A stretch of 64,000 nucleotides of DNA. Source: Site-B1 sp963827785. GTDB taxonomy: Bacteria > Bacteroidota > Bacteroidia > Flavobacteriales > Flavobacteriaceae. Below are positions 1-13,010 of this stretch, one piece after another; position 1 is the first letter of the stretch; every line of letters begins with the position of its first letter. The DNA is taken from the NCBI GenBank assembly GCA_963827785.1, contig CAWHCT010000005.1, positions 62,001-126,000 on the forward strand, in the 5' to 3' direction. The notes below the pieces were generated by a model that was not told the DNA's origin, searched no databases, and saw only the letters and a list, made by a program, of their open reading frames with translations. The position numbers and the translations under genes were made by a program.

Positions 1-318
<318 letters not shown>

Positions 319-408
319 CTAGAGAAAGACGACTACGAATACAAAGGAATAAGAAAGAGATTGTTTATTCTCTTAGCTGTTAATTTAATTTTTACAATAA
401 TTAAGTAG

Positions 409-482
409 AGTCTCATAGCTCAGCTGGTTAGAGCGCTACACTGATAATGTAGAGGTCGGCAGTTCGAGTCTGCCTGAGACTA
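409..482 (+). tRNA. tRNA-Ile (GAT)
   Basis: A complete cloverleaf is visible. The acceptor arm AGTCTCA pairs with TGAGACT, the anticodon stem CTACA/TGTAG encloses the loop CTGATAA with anticodon GAT (443-445), and the T arm is GGCAG/CTGCC. CCA is not encoded. Its place in the 16S-23S spacer before tRNA-Ala is the usual bacterial arrangement. Confidence 0.97.
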
Positions 483-645
483 CGAAAAAAGAAGTTAAAA
501 GTTATAAGTGAAAAGTTAGAAGTTCATTTGTAAATTTTAAAACGTTCATTAAAATAAAAAGGAAATTTTAGAAGCAGAGCAACCAGGTTAACGTTGCAGG
601 ATTTAGTTACTGTTAACTGTTAACTGAAGACTGTTAACTAAAAAC

Positions 646-719
<74 letters not shown>

Positions 720-1014
720 CAAATTAGACCTTAGATTTTAGAGGTTAGACCATAGATTTTTTAATCTAGAGTCTTACTATCTAGAGTCTTAGATCTGATA
801 AACGTTCATTGACATATTGAAAAAAGATACATAAAAATAGAGATTAGATTCGTCTAATCTTATAATAATAATTGGATTAATTAAGGTTCACGAGCTTTTA
901 ATTAATCTGGTAAGTTTAGTTTATGGGGTGTAGGAAACAAGAATTGGTATTAATTTACTGGTTATTGGGACTGAAAACTGTAGACTAAATAGTAACTCAT
1001 TAAAAAGACAAAAA
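720..1014 (+). other. Internal transcribed spacer, tRNA-Ala to 23S
   Basis: About 295 bases with no gene. The first 90 bases contain short imperfect repeats built around TAGATTTTAGAGGTTAGACC and CTAGAGTCTTA. The segment between the two tRNAs (483-645) similarly repeats GTTAACTG. These could form rRNA-processing stems, but I see no defined box A or other named element. Confidence 0.6.
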
Positions 1015-3845
<2,831 letters not shown>

Positions 3846-3998
3846 GCTGTTTTTTTAAAAAAGTACAGTACTTATTATTTGTTTTTTTGTATAATGGCGC
3901 ATTATCGCCCTTTTTTCAATATGTTAAGATATTTGTCATGCCACAGACATGACGCTGTATGCCTTAAGCGTTAAGCTTAAAGCCTATAGCAAAGATTT

Positions 3999-4102
3999 AA
4001 GGTGGTTATAGCAATGGGGCTCACCTCTTACCATTCCGAACAGAGAAGTTAAGCCCATTTGCGCCGATGGTACTACATTGTGGAAGAGTAGGTCACCGCC
4101 TT
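3999..4102 (+). rRNA. rrf: 5S ribosomal RNA
   Basis: A typical flavobacterial 5S sequence. The terminal helix AAGGTGGT/ACCGCCTT closes the molecule, and CCGAACAGAGAAGTTAAGCC is the conserved loop region. The spacer from 23S (3846-3998) contains small palindromes around CTTAAGCGTTAAG but no tRNA. Confidence 0.93.
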
Positions 4103-4107
4103 TTTTG

Positions 4108-4143
4108 AATCCCTTCATTTTTATTAATGAAGGGATTTTTTTA
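4108..4143 (+). terminator. Intrinsic terminator of the rRNA operon
   Basis: A perfect 11-base inverted repeat, AATCCCTTCAT/ATGAAGGGATT, with an 8-base loop is followed at once by a run of T. It lies 6 bases after 5S. Confidence 0.9.
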
Positions 4144-4158
4144 TTTACAAATTGGCCC

Positions 4159-4189
4159 AAAAAAATCTGGCTCAAAAAAGCCAGATTTT
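4159..4189 (-). terminator. Terminator for the acyl-CoA dehydrogenase transcript
   Basis: An 11-base inverted repeat, AAAATCTGGCT/AGCCAGATTTT, has a 7-T run on its minus-strand exit side (4159-4165). That orientation suits transcripts arriving from the minus-strand dehydrogenase gene. Confidence 0.75.
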
Positions 4190-4204
4190 AATTCTTCTTC
4201 TATT

Positions 4205-4322
4205 TAATTAGTCCTAGATACTTCTCAAAAGTAAAATACAGAATTTTAATCTCTCAATATACTTATGAGATTACAATAAAGAATTTTAATCCCTCAATAA
4301 TACTTCTCGAAATTACAATTTT
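4205..4322 (-). repeat. Degenerate 40-base tandem repeat, about three units
   Basis: The block GAATTTTAATCTCTCAATAT at 4241-4280 recurs as a close imperfect copy at 4281-4320, and a more diverged unit lies at about 4205-4240. The period is 40 bases. The unit nearest the gene encodes the last residues of the acyl-CoA dehydrogenase (VISRS motif). The second unit supplies a few extra residues and the stop, and the third is non-coding. Confidence 0.6.
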
Positions 4323-5429
4323 TTGAATTTCACAAGTACCTTCATAAATCTGTGTGATTTTAGCATCACGCATTAATCGTTCAACATGGTATTCTTTTAC
4401 AAAACCATTACCACCATGAATTTGAACAGCTTCAACCGTTTGTTCCATAGCTACTTTTGAAGCATATAATTTGGCCATTGCACTAGACATATCATAATTA
4501 TTACCTTGATCTTTATCCCAGGCAGCTTTCATTACTAAATGACGTGCAGCTTCAATTTCTGTATACATATCTGCCAATTTAAAAGCAATGGCTTGATGAT
4601 TAGCAAATTTCTGTTCCAAAAGCTTTTCGTTCTTTAGAGTATTTTAAAGCTAATTCATAAGCTCCAGAAGCAATTCCTAATGCTTGAGCAGCAATACCAA
4701 TACGTCCACCAGATAATGTTTTCATGGCAAATTTAAATCCAAATCCATCTTCACCAATTCTATTTTCTTTTGGTACTTTTACATCATTAAATTGTAAGGT
4801 ATGTGTATCACTTCCACGAATTCCTAATTTATCTTCTTTTGGTCCAATATCAAAACCAGCCATTCCTTTTTCAACAATAAAAGCATTAATTCCTTTATGT
4901 CCTTTTTCTCTATCAGTTTGTGCAATTACTAAATATACATCAGCACGACCACCATTTGTAATCCAGTTTTTAGTTCCATTTAATACATAATGATCTCCTT
5001 TATCAATGGCAGTTGTTTTTTGAGAAGTTGCATCACTACCAGCTTCAGGTTCACTTAAACAAAAAGCTCCAATAAATTCTCCTGTTGCTAATTTTGTTAA
5101 GTATTTTTGTTTTTGTTCTTCAGTACCATATTTTTCAAAACCATAACAAACTAATGAATTGTTTACAGATACAATTACAGAAGCAGATGCATCAATTTTT
5201 GATAATTCTTCCATAATTAATACATAAGAAATAGTATCCATTCCACTTCCTCCATATTTTGGATCTACCATAATTCCCATAAATCCAAGTTCTCCCATTT
5301 TTTTGACTAATTCATCTGGAAAATTTGTTTTTTATCTCTTTCAATAACACCTGGAAGTAATTCTGTTTGTGCAAAATCACGAGCAGCATCGCGAATCATT
5401 ATATGTTCTTCAGTAAGATTAAAATCCAT
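4263..5429 (-). CDS. Acyl-CoA dehydrogenase (frameshifted at two points)
   Basis: An FAD-dependent dehydrogenase of fatty-acid or branched-chain acyl-CoA oxidation, acting in the cytoplasm. Family motifs are clear: CLSEPEAGSDA for flavin/substrate binding, the KNWITNG segment, ALGIASGAYELALKYSKERK, and the C-terminal QIHGGNGFVKEYHVERL with IYEGTCEIQ, which contributes the usual catalytic Glu region. The start at 5429 gives MDFNLTEEH and a total near 389 residues, normal for the family. One base appears missing near 5320 (before FPDELVKKMG) and one extra base near 4610 (after AFGTEI). The protein resumes in the other frame both times, so error is likelier than decay. The C-terminus runs into a tandem repeat that adds a few residues. 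Substrate chain length cannot be told. Confidence 0.88.
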
Positions 5430-5467
5430 AATTTGAATTAAATTATTAATTTGATAAAAATATGCTG

Positions 5468-5475
5468 CAAAGATA
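5468..5475 (-). promoter_or_regulatory. Flavobacterial -7 promoter element (TATCTTTG)
   Basis: TATCTTTG on the minus strand matches the Bacteroidota consensus TAnnTTTG. It lies about 40 bases before the dehydrogenase start, giving a leader of about 30 bases. Confidence 0.55.
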
Positions 5476-5522
5476 AGTTTTTAATAATATTTTTTCAATA
5501 AGGATTGCTATTTTTACAGAAT

Positions 5523-6586
5523 ATGATAAAAAATGAATATAAAGTTATTGGTGTTATGTCAGGAACATCTTTAGATGGTATAGATCTGGCTTATGTAACT
5601 TTTAAGTTTGATGGAGTATTGGGATTTTAAAATTGAAATTGCTGAAACTCTGGAATACGATTCAAATTGGTTGAATATATTACAAAATTTAACAAGCTTT
5701 TCTTTAGAAAAACTTCAGAAAATAGATTATGATTACTCGATTTATCTTGCTCATAAAATCAGAGATTTTATCGAAGAAGAATAATATTGAAATAGTTGAT
5801 GCGTTTGTTCTCATGGTCATACAGCATTACATCAACCAGAAAAAGGATTAACTTATCAAATTGGGAATAGAGATTCGGTGTCTAAAGAATTAAACATACA
5901 GTAATTTGTGATTTTAGAGTTCAAGATGTCAAACTTGGCGGACAAGGAGCACCTTTAGTTCCAATTGGAGATCAGTTGTTATTTTCTGAATATGATTATT
6001 GTTTAAACTTAGGAGGATTTGCTAATATTTCAACCGAAAAAAACGGTAACGAATTGCTTATGATATTTGTCCAGTAAATATTGTATTAAATCATTATGTC
6101 AGAGTTATTAGGCTTTAATTATGATGATAAAGGAAAAATTGCTTCAAAAGGTTCCATGAACGAGAACTTATTGAAGCAATTGAACAGCCTTGATTTTTTT
6201 TCTCAATCAGCTCCAAAATCTTTAGGTTTGGAATGGGTGAAAAAAGAAATTTTTCCTTTAATTGATAATTATCATATAAATCTCAAGATATTTTAAGAAC
6301 ATTTGTAGAGCACATTGCATTTCAAATTGCAAAGGAATTAATTGGAAATAGTGAAGAAACAGTTTTAATAACAGGTGGAGGAGTCTATAACTTGTTTTTA
6401 ATTGATCGAATTAAAATCATGACAAATAATAAAATAGTAATTCCAGATAATTTAATAATTGAATATAAAGAAGCTTTAATTTTTGGATTATTAGGAGTCT
6501 TAAACTTCGAGAATGAAGTTAATTGTTTAAGTAGTGTAACAGGAGCTAAAAAGGATCATTCAAGCGGAATAATATTTCATCCTTAA
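5523..6586 (+). CDS. anmK: Anhydro-N-acetylmuramic acid kinase (multiply frameshifted)
   Basis: AnmK phosphorylates and opens 1,6-anhydro-MurNAc during recycling of cell-wall muropeptides in the cytoplasm. The N-terminus from ATG 5523 carries the diagnostic GVMSGTSLDGIDLAYV. Later pieces in other frames give HGHTA-like and PLVPIGDQ stretches, LNLGGFANIS, the domain with SELLGFNYDDKGKIASKG, and ITGGGVYN near the end. The reading frame changes at least five times, mostly in short homopolymers. The reconstructed length of about 355 residues is normal for the family. It is divergent from the acyl-CoA dehydrogenase, with 93 bases between starts. The indels match the error-rich zone that follows, so I treat it as a real gene with sequence errors, though a pseudogene is not excluded. 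Confidence 0.85.
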
Positions 6587-6625
6587 AAAAATAATTAATT
6601 TAATATAAAGCACTTTTAGTTTTTT

Positions 6626-6633
6626 TATATTTG
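6626..6633 (+). promoter_or_regulatory. Flavobacterial -7 promoter element (TATATTTG)
   Basis: TATATTTG matches TAnnTTTG upstream of the Glu/Leu dehydrogenase. It would place transcription start near 6640, about 100 bases before the ATG at 6741 and about 20 before an upstream ATG at 6662. Confidence 0.5.
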
Positions 6634-6740
6634 TTATCATTAAAATTAAAAACTTTCCAAAATGAATCAGCTTTAACTTCACAATATAGTATTACATCGG
6701 ACTTTAAATTAATAGTTAATGAAGAATTAAAGCATTTTAA

Positions 6741-7973
6741 ATGAAAGAATTACTTAAAATTTACGAAAATAAAGATCCAGAAATTGTATTTAATTGGAAA
6801 GATCCAGAAACAGAAGCAGAAGGTTGGACAGTTATAAATTCCTTAAGAGGAGGAGCTGCAGGTGGTGGAACAAGAATGCGTAAAGGTTTGGATATGAATG
6901 AAGTTTTATCTTTAGCAAAAACAATGGAAGTGAAATTTACGGTTTCTGGACCAGCAATTGGAGGTGCAAAATCAGGAATTAATTTTGATCCAAAAGATCC
7001 ACGAAAAAAAGGTGTTTTAGAACGTTGGTATAAAGCAGTTTCTCCATTATTAAAAAGTTATTATGGTACAGGAGGTGATTTAAATGTTGATGAAATTCAT
7101 GAAGTAATTCCAATTACAGAAGAATGTGGTGTTTGGCATCCACAAGAAGGTGTTTTTAATGGTCATTTTAAACCAACAGAAGCAGATAAAATTAATAGAA
7201 TTGGTCAATTACGACAAGGTGTAATTAAAGTTATTGAAAATCCAAATTATTCTCCAGATGTTTCAAGAAAATATACTGTTGCAGATATGATTACTGGTTA
7301 TGGTGTTGCTGAAGCTGTAAAACATTATTATGATATTTATGGTGGTAAAGTTGAAGGTAAAACGAGCTATTGTTCAAGGATTTGGAAATGTTGGTTCAGC
7401 AGCAGCTTTTTATTTAGCACAAATGGGAGCTAAAAGTTGTTGGAATTATTGATAGAGTTGGAGGTGTTAATTAATGAAGATGGATTTTCTTGAAGAGAAA
7501 TTAAAGATTTATTTTTAAATAAAGATGGAAATACATTGAGTGGCAGATAATATGATTCCTTTTGATGAAATTAATCGAAAAAATATGGTCATTACAAAGC
7601 AGAAATATTTGCTCCTTGTGCAGCATCAAGATTAATAACACAAGATCAAATTGATCAAATGATTAATACTGGTTTAGAAGTTATTTCTTGTGGAGCAAAT
7701 GTGCCTTTTGCAGATAAAGAAATTTTCTTTGGACCAATTATGGAACATACAGATAAAAAAGTAAGTTTAATTCCAGATTTTATTTCAAATTGTGGTATGG
7801 CAAGAGTTTTTGCTTATTTTATGGAACGAAAAGTTCAAATGACAGATGAAGCTATTTTTAATGACACATCAAATATTATTAAAAAAGCCATAAAAAATGT
7901 ATACAAAAGAAATTCATCAAAAACAAATATTAGTAAAACTGCATTTGAAATTGCATTAAAACAACTAATTTAA
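6741..7973 (+). CDS. Glu/Leu/Phe/Val dehydrogenase (frameshifted)
   Basis: An NAD(P)-dependent amino-acid dehydrogenase that interconverts an amino acid with its 2-oxo acid and ammonia. The N-terminal substrate domain shows GGAAGGGTRMRKG and GPAIGGAKSGI with the catalytic Lys, then YYGTGGDLNVDE. The Rossmann domain follows with GFGNVGSAAAFYLAQMGAKV, reached only after a one-base frame change near 7360. More indels lie at about 7433-7600, and the frame is open again from 7659 to the end (ISCGANVPF). The reconstructed length of about 410 residues fits the family. The stop is 3 bases before the nhaD start, suggesting cotranscription. Upstream sequence from 6662 could encode extra N-terminal residues if two further indels are assumed; I kept ATG 6741. 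Specificity (Glu or Leu) cannot be read from the sequence. Confidence 0.87.
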
Positions 7974-7976
7974 CAT

Positions 7977-9375
7977 ATGGAAACCATAATTATTTTAGTA
8001 TTTGTATTAGGCTATTTAGCCATTACCCTAGAGCATAATATTAAAAATCGATAAATTAATTCCAGCTTTAGTCATGATGGCTATTAGTTGGGCATTGATT
8101 TCATTGGGAATTGATGATTTTTCACAATGGTTTGATTCTGCAAAACATAGCATTGGTTGAAAATTTTGGTGTATTTGGGCATGAGGAAAAAATGCATTTA
8201 ATGGAAGAAACCTTACTGCATCATTTAGGTAAAACAGCAGAAATTTTAGTATTCCTATTAGGAGCAATGACCATTGTAGAAATTATTGATTATTTTGATG
8301 GTTTTTCAACCATTAAAGGATATATCAAAACAAAAAATAAAAGAAAAATATTATGGATATTTTCATTTTTGGCATTTATACTTTCTGCTATCATAGATAA
8401 TCTTACAGCAACTATTGTATTAATTTCCATACTTCAAAAAATTGTTAAAGAAAGAAATGTACGAATTTGGTATGCAGGTTTAATTATTATTGCAGCTAAT
8501 GCAGGTGGTGCATGGTCACCAATTGGAGATGTTACAACAACAATGCTTTGGATTGGTAAAAAAGTAACCACTGGTCATTTAATTGGGTATTTATTATTAC
8601 CATCTTTTGTATGTATGGTTAGTTCCAACATTTATTGCATCATTTTTACCAGCATTTAAAGGTGAATTAGAACTGATCCAAATGAAGATGAAAAACCAAA
8701 AAGCAAATTTAGTTCTACAATGTTATATTTAGGTTTAGGTGCGATTGTTTTTGTGCCAGTTTTTAAAACAGTTACACATTTACCTCCTTATGTTGGTATG
8801 ATGTTATCTTTAGGAGTTGTAGCTATTTTTGCTGAAATTTATAGTACTTCAAAATTTAGTTTATCTGAGTATAATTCAGTAGAAGAGAGTGATGCACATG
8901 CACACCATAGTCCTGTACATCATCATTATCAAAAATTGAATTACCAAGTATCTTATTCTTCTTAGGAATTTTAATGGCAGTAGCAGCTTTAGAATCTTTA
9001 GGAATCTTATTTGGATTTGCAACTACCTTAAAAGAAACTATGCCAATGTTAGGTACTGAATTACATCATGCAGGTGTTTCGGATTTTGTTATTATATTAT
9101 TAGGTGTTGGATCTGCAGTTATTGATAATGTACCATTAGTAGCAGCAAGTTTAGGTATGTTCTCTGAACCAATGGATAATGAATTATGGCACTTTATTGC
9201 TTATTCAGCAGGAACAGGAGGAAGTATGTTAATTATTGGTTCTGCAGCAGGTGTTGTGGCAATGGGAATGGAGAAAATAGACTTTTTCTGGTACTTAAAA
9301 AAGATATCTTGGTTAGCTTTAATAGGCTTTTTAGCAGGAACAGCTGTCTTCTTTTTTACAAGAACTTTATTTTAA
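7977..9375 (+). CDS. nhaD: NhaD-type Na+/H+ antiporter (frameshifted)
   Basis: An inner-membrane sodium/proton antiporter of the NhaD family in the ion transporter superfamily. From ATG 7977 the protein begins with the hydrophobic stretch ETIIILVFVLGYLAITLEHN. Later parts contain the family-typical AEILVFLLGAMTIVEIIDYFDGF, the SAIIDNLTATIVLIS helix, and NAGGAWSPIGDVTTTMLW, with a matching second half (SAVIDNVPLVAASLGM, GTGGSMLIIGSAAGVVAMG). The two half-repeats with Asp-Asn in broken helices are characteristic. Indels near 8046, 8150, 8625, 8665 and 8935 change the frame, yet all about 465 residues can be followed. A His-rich loop (HAHHSPVHHH) lies near 8900. The gene follows the amino-acid dehydrogenase after 3 bases. 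Confidence 0.88.
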
Positions 9376-9425
9376 ACATACTTTACCTTTAAAAAGTGCG
9401 TTATTACAATATCAAAATCTAATTT

Positions 9426-10129
9426 ATGTTAAGTATTTTAATACAAGATAATGCGCAGAAGGAGCAGAATTGCTCACTGATACAGAACCAGTTGAAAAAA
9501 CTTTATCTATTATAGAATTAATTAGTAGTGGTGGAACAGCAGGGATAATTATTATAGCTTTACTGTTTTTACTTTTAATTGTGGCATTTTATATTTATTT
9601 TGAACGTTTTTTTGCTATCAAAGAAGCTTCAAAAGTAGATGCAAATTTTATGAATCAGATAAAAGATCATGTAAGTAATGGAAAGATTGATTCTGCTCAA
9701 AACTTATGTGCTCAGGTTAATTCTCCAGTTTCAAGATTAATTAGTAAAGGTATCACAAGAATAGGAAAACCTTTAGAAGATATTAATACTGCCATTGAAA
9801 ATGCTGGTCGATTAGAAGTTTATGGCTTGGAAAAAAATGTAAGTATTCTTGCAACAATTTCAGGAGCTGCACCAATGATTGGTTTTCTTGGGACAGTAAT
9901 TGGAATGATTTTAGCAATATTTGAACTTGCAAATGCAGGAGGAACTATACAGATGGATGTTTTAGCTAGTGGGCTTTATACAGCAATGACAACAACTGTT
10001 GCAGGTTTAATCGTAGGTATTATAGCTTATATTGCATATAATCATTTAGTTGTAAGGACTAATAAAGTTGTGTATCAAATGGAAGCCAATTCGGTGGAAT
10101 TTCTAGATCACTTAAACGAACCTATTTAA
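9426..10129 (+). CDS. exbB: ExbB/TolQ-type proton channel subunit
   Basis: A MotA/TolQ/ExbB family inner-membrane protein that, with ExbD, uses the proton gradient to drive a TonB-like energiser. Three membrane segments are visible: GIIIIALLFLLLIVAFYIYF near the N-terminus, the conserved pair around ISGAAPMIGFLGTVIGMI, and TTVAGLIVGIIAYIAY. The TolQ/ExbB signature AAPMIGFLGTV and TAMTTTVAGL are intact. I place the start at ATG 9426 (MLSILIQDNAQ), which needs one missing base near 9455; the uninterrupted frame begins only at TTG 9470. Length is about 234 residues. exbD follows 1 base after the stop, so the three-gene set with the TonB-like protein is clearly an operon. Confidence 0.92.
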
Positions 10130-10130
10130 T

Positions 10131-10523
10131 ATGAATTTTAGAGGTAGAAATAAGGTTACACCAGAATTCAATATGTCGTCAATGACAGATATTGTTTTCC
10201 TATTACTCATATTTTTTATGATTGCTTCTACATTGGTTACTACTAGCGCAATAGATATTTTATTACCAAAAGCAAGTGGAAAAACTGAAAATAAAAAATC
10301 TATTGCAGTCAGTATCAAAAAAGACCTGACATATTATATTGATCAAAAAAGAGTTGGTGAAAGTATGTTGGAGAATCAATTAGTACAAATGTTGTCTTCT
10401 CAAGAACAACCAACTATTGTTCTTAGGGCAGAAAAATCTGTTCCTGTACAAAATGTGGTTAAGGTTATGGATATAGCCAATCGAAATAAATTTAAGGTCA
10501 TATTAGCAGTAAAGCCTAATTAA
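10131..10523 (+). CDS. exbD: ExbD/TolR-type biopolymer transport protein
   Basis: A 130-residue single-span inner-membrane protein, the partner of ExbB. The N-terminus has the family signature MSSMTDIVFLLLIFFMIAST, in which the membrane Asp (SMTDIVF) is the proton-translocating residue. The periplasmic domain follows, with IVLRAEKSVPVQNVVKVMDIA as the conserved peptidoglycan/TonB-interacting fold. This is the only gene of the ExbB-ExbD-TonB-like set with no frame problem. It is 1 base from exbB and 12 bases from the next gene. Confidence 0.95.
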   Translation: MNFRGRNKVTPEFNMSSMTDIVFLLLIFFMIASTLVTTSAIDILLPKASGKTENKKSIAVSIKKDLTYYIDQKRVGESMLENQLVQMLSSQEQPTIVLRAEKSVPVQNVVKVMDIANRNKFKVILAVKPN

Positions 10524-10535
10524 TACATTATTAAG

Positions 10536-11386
10536 GTGAAATATTTAGAGACCAAACATGAACGCAATTCTGCAAAAATAACGGCATTGTTAATGCTGAT
10601 CTTAATATTGCTGCTTTTTGTTGTTGGTCCACTTTATTTAGATCCTCCAGCAGAATATGGTGTTGCTGTTAACTTTGGAACTTCCGATTTTGGAAGTGGT
10701 GAAATTCAGCCTAAAGAACCAATAAAATCTGAACCAAAAGAAATAAACAAAATACCTCAGGAAACTCCTGCAGAATCTACCCCTCAAGAATCTGTTGTTG
10801 ATAAAGCTGAAGATGTCACGACACAGGAAAGCGAGGAATCCATAAAAATAAAAAAACAAAAGGAAGCCGAAGCAAAAGCAAAGGCTGAAGCAGAACGTGT
10901 TGAAAGAGTAAAAAAGGAAGCGGAAGAGAAAAAACGCCTGGAGCAGGAAGAGAAGAAACGCAAGCTGGACGAATTGATGGGAGGAATTGGTAAGTCTGAT
11001 GGTGAAGCAACAGGAAGTGAAGGAAATGATGATCAGGCAGGTGATAAAGGAAATCTGATGGAAATCCATATGCAAATAGTTATTTTGGAGATCCAGGAAC
11101 AGGAAGTGGAGGAATAGGATACGGATTGAATGGCAGAGGTACACCATCAAGAAAAGTATTTAAGCAAGATTGTAACGAATCAGGATTGGTAGTTGTAAGG
11201 ATTGAGGTTAATAGAAATGGAAACGTTACCAAAGCAGAACCAGGAGTTAAGGGAACAACCAACAATGCTTCATGTTTGCTTGAACCCGCTAAAAAAATTG
11301 CTTTATCTCATAAATGGAGACCAGACTCTAAAGCACCTTCAAGACAAGTCGGATTTGTGAGTGTGAATTTCAAATTAGGTCAATAA
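10536..11386 (+). CDS. TonB/TolA-like energy transducer (one frameshift)
   Basis: A periplasm-spanning protein anchored by one N-terminal helix (ITALLMLILILLLFVVGPLYL). A Pro/Glu/Lys-rich and then strongly charged Lys-Glu-Ala coiled region (about residues 60-150) could span the periplasm like the TolA or TonB arm. A Gly-rich stretch and a C-terminal domain follow, containing GRGTPSRKVF, VVVRIEVNRNGNVTKAEPG and WRPDSKAPSRQVGFVSVNF, which is typical of flavobacterial TonB-family proteins. The start is GTG at 10536. One indel near 11060 separates the coiled part from the C-terminal domain. Position after exbB-exbD indicates it works with that motor. Whether it serves outer-membrane receptors (TonB) or division (TolA) is open. 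Confidence 0.85.
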
Positions 11387-11390
11387 TATC

Positions 11391-12608
11391 ATGAATTATC
11401 ATGAGACAATTACCTGGATGTTCTATCAACTTCCAATGTATCAAAATCAAGGTAAATCGGCTTATAAAAAAGATCTTACAAATACTTTAAAACTTGCCAA
11501 ACATTTATATAATCCGCATTTAAAGTTTAAATCAATTCATGTTGCCGGAACAAATGGTAAAGGCTCAACAAGCCATATGTTAGCATCTGTTTTGCAAGAA
11601 GCAGGATATAAGGTTGGTCTTTATACATCACCCCATTTAAAAGATTTCAGGGAACGAATTAAAATTAATGGTAAAGAAATAAGTAAGAATTTTGTCATTG
11701 GTTTTATAAAGCGAAACAAAGCCTTTCTCGATTCCCATTTTTTATCTTTTTTTGAAATGACTGTAGGAATGGCGTTTGATTATTTTGCTTATAAACAAGT
11801 GGATATTGCTGTTATTGAGGTTGGTCTGGGAGGTCGCTTGGATTCTACAAATATTATAACACCTGAAGTTTCTGTTATTACCAATATAGGATTGGAACAT
11901 ACACAATTTTTAGGTGATACTTTAGAATTAATAGCCGGTGAAAAAGGAGGTGTCATTAAACCAGGTATTCCAGTTGTTATTGGAGAAACTCAAAAGGAAA
12001 CCAAACCTGTCTTTCTTGCATTAGCCAAAAAAAACAATTCAAAAATAGTTTTTGCCGATAAGCATATTAAAACTATTATTGAATGTGATCTTAAGGGAGA
12101 CTATCAGAAAAAAAATATTAAAACAGCCTTGCAAACAATACATGAATTAAAAGAAAAGGGGTTTAAAATTTCTGAGAATAACATTAGCAAAGGATTCAAG
12201 AATGTTATTAAAAATACGGGATTGAAAGGTCGTTGGCAAACTTTGCAGGTGGATCCAAAAATTATTTGTGATACTGCTCATAATAGGGAAGGACTCATGT
12301 TAGCTTTGGATCAAATCAAACAGGAAAATTTTAACAAGCTTCATTTTGTTTTGGGATTTGTGAAGGAGAAAGATTTAGAAAGAATTATTGAATTGTTTCC
12401 TAAAAATGCAGAATATTATTTCTGTAAACCAAGTATAGAAAGAGGGCTGGATGTGAATGTCTTAAAGTCTAAATTTAATGAAAAGGGCTATTTGGGTTTT
12501 GCCTTTGATAGTGTTGATGAAGCTCTTGATGCGGCGAAAAAAATAGCAAATAAGAAGGACCTAATTTATGTTGGTGGAAGCACCTTTGTAGTAGCCGAAA
12601 TTCTTTAG
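11391..12608 (+). CDS. folC: Bifunctional folylpolyglutamate/dihydrofolate synthase
   Basis: FolC adds glutamate to dihydropteroate and folates in the cytoplasm. It is a Mur-ligase-type ATPase with the P-loop HVAGTNGKGSTSHMLAS near residue 50, YTSPHLKDFRERI, and the IEVGLGGRLDSTN segment. The C-terminal domain has DTAHNREG and VLGFVKEKD. At 405 residues it is full length with no frame break, which is notable amid damaged neighbours. It starts 4 bases after the TonB-like gene and may be the last gene of that transcript; tRNA-Val genes follow. Confidence 0.95.
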   Translation: MNYHETITWMFYQLPMYQNQGKSAYKKDLTNTLKLAKHLYNPHLKFKSIHVAGTNGKGSTSHMLASVLQEAGYKVGLYTSPHLKDFRERIKINGKEISKNFVIGFIKRNKAFLDSHFLSFFEMTVGMAFDYFAYKQVDIAVIEVGLGGRLDSTNIITPEVSVITNIGLEHTQFLGDTLELIAGEKGGVIKPGIPVVIGETQKETKPVFLALAKKNNSKIVFADKHIKTIIECDLKGDYQKKNIKTALQTIHELKEKGFKISENNISKGFKNVIKNTGLKGRWQTLQVDPKIICDTAHNREGLMLALDQIKQENFNKLHFVLGFVKEKDLERIIELFPKNAEYYFCKPSIERGLDVNVLKSKFNEKGYLGFAFDSVDEALDAAKKIANKKDLIYVGGSTFVVAEIL

Positions 12609-12669
12609 AAATTTGCTTAATATAATTTGGTAGATAGAAAAACTGACTTATCTTTGCATTCCTATTATA

Positions 12670-12744
12670 GGGCGCATAGCTCAGTTGGTTCAGAGCACTT
12701 GGTTTACACCCAAGGGGTCGGGGGTTCGAATCCCTCTGCGCCCA
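12670..12744 (+). tRNA. tRNA-Val (TAC)
   Basis: The acceptor arm GGGCGCA/TGCGCCC, anticodon stem CTTGG/CCAAG and loop TTTACAC with anticodon TAC (12705-12707) form a complete cloverleaf. CCA is not encoded. A short GTCCGC-type stem (AGTCCGC is seen as AAAGTTCGCC/GCGGACTTTTTT) follows before the second tRNA. Confidence 0.97.
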
Positions 12745-12784
12745 CAAAAGTTCGCCAATAAGCGGACTTTTTTAGTTTAAAAAA

Positions 12785-12859
12785 GGGTCATTAACTCAGT
12801 TGGTTTAGAGTGTTACCTTGACAGGGTAGAAGTCACTGGTTCGAATCCAGTATGACCCA
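12785..12859 (+). tRNA. tRNA-Val (GAC)
   Basis: The acceptor arm GGGTCAT/ATGACCC, anticodon stem TTACC/GGTAG and loop TTGACAG with anticodon GAC (12820-12822) form a complete cloverleaf. It lies 40 bases after tRNA-Val (TAC), so the two cover all valine codons from one locus. Its 3' end is partly duplicated downstream. Confidence 0.96.
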
Positions 12860-12872
12860 CATCAAGCACAAT

Positions 12873-12902
12873 CCCAAAGTTTTTTAACTTTGGGTTTTTT
12901 TT
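12873..12902 (+). terminator. Terminator after the tRNA-Val genes
   Basis: The inverted repeat CCCAAAGTT/AACTTTGGG with a 4-base loop is followed by eight T. Confidence 0.88.
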
Positions 12903-13010
12903 ATGCTGGAAATAGAAACTTAGTTTCTGGTTTAAAGGATAAAAAAAACTAAATATTGCATGGCAATGTTTTGGGATTGTATTTGCAGGAGTGGTTTTGA
13001 ATGGATATTT

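Noticed and set aside
10638..11265. Antisense ORFs up to 170 codons, rich in Phe and Leu
   Set aside because: They mirror the Lys/Glu-rich arm of the TonB-like protein; composition alone explains the lack of stops.
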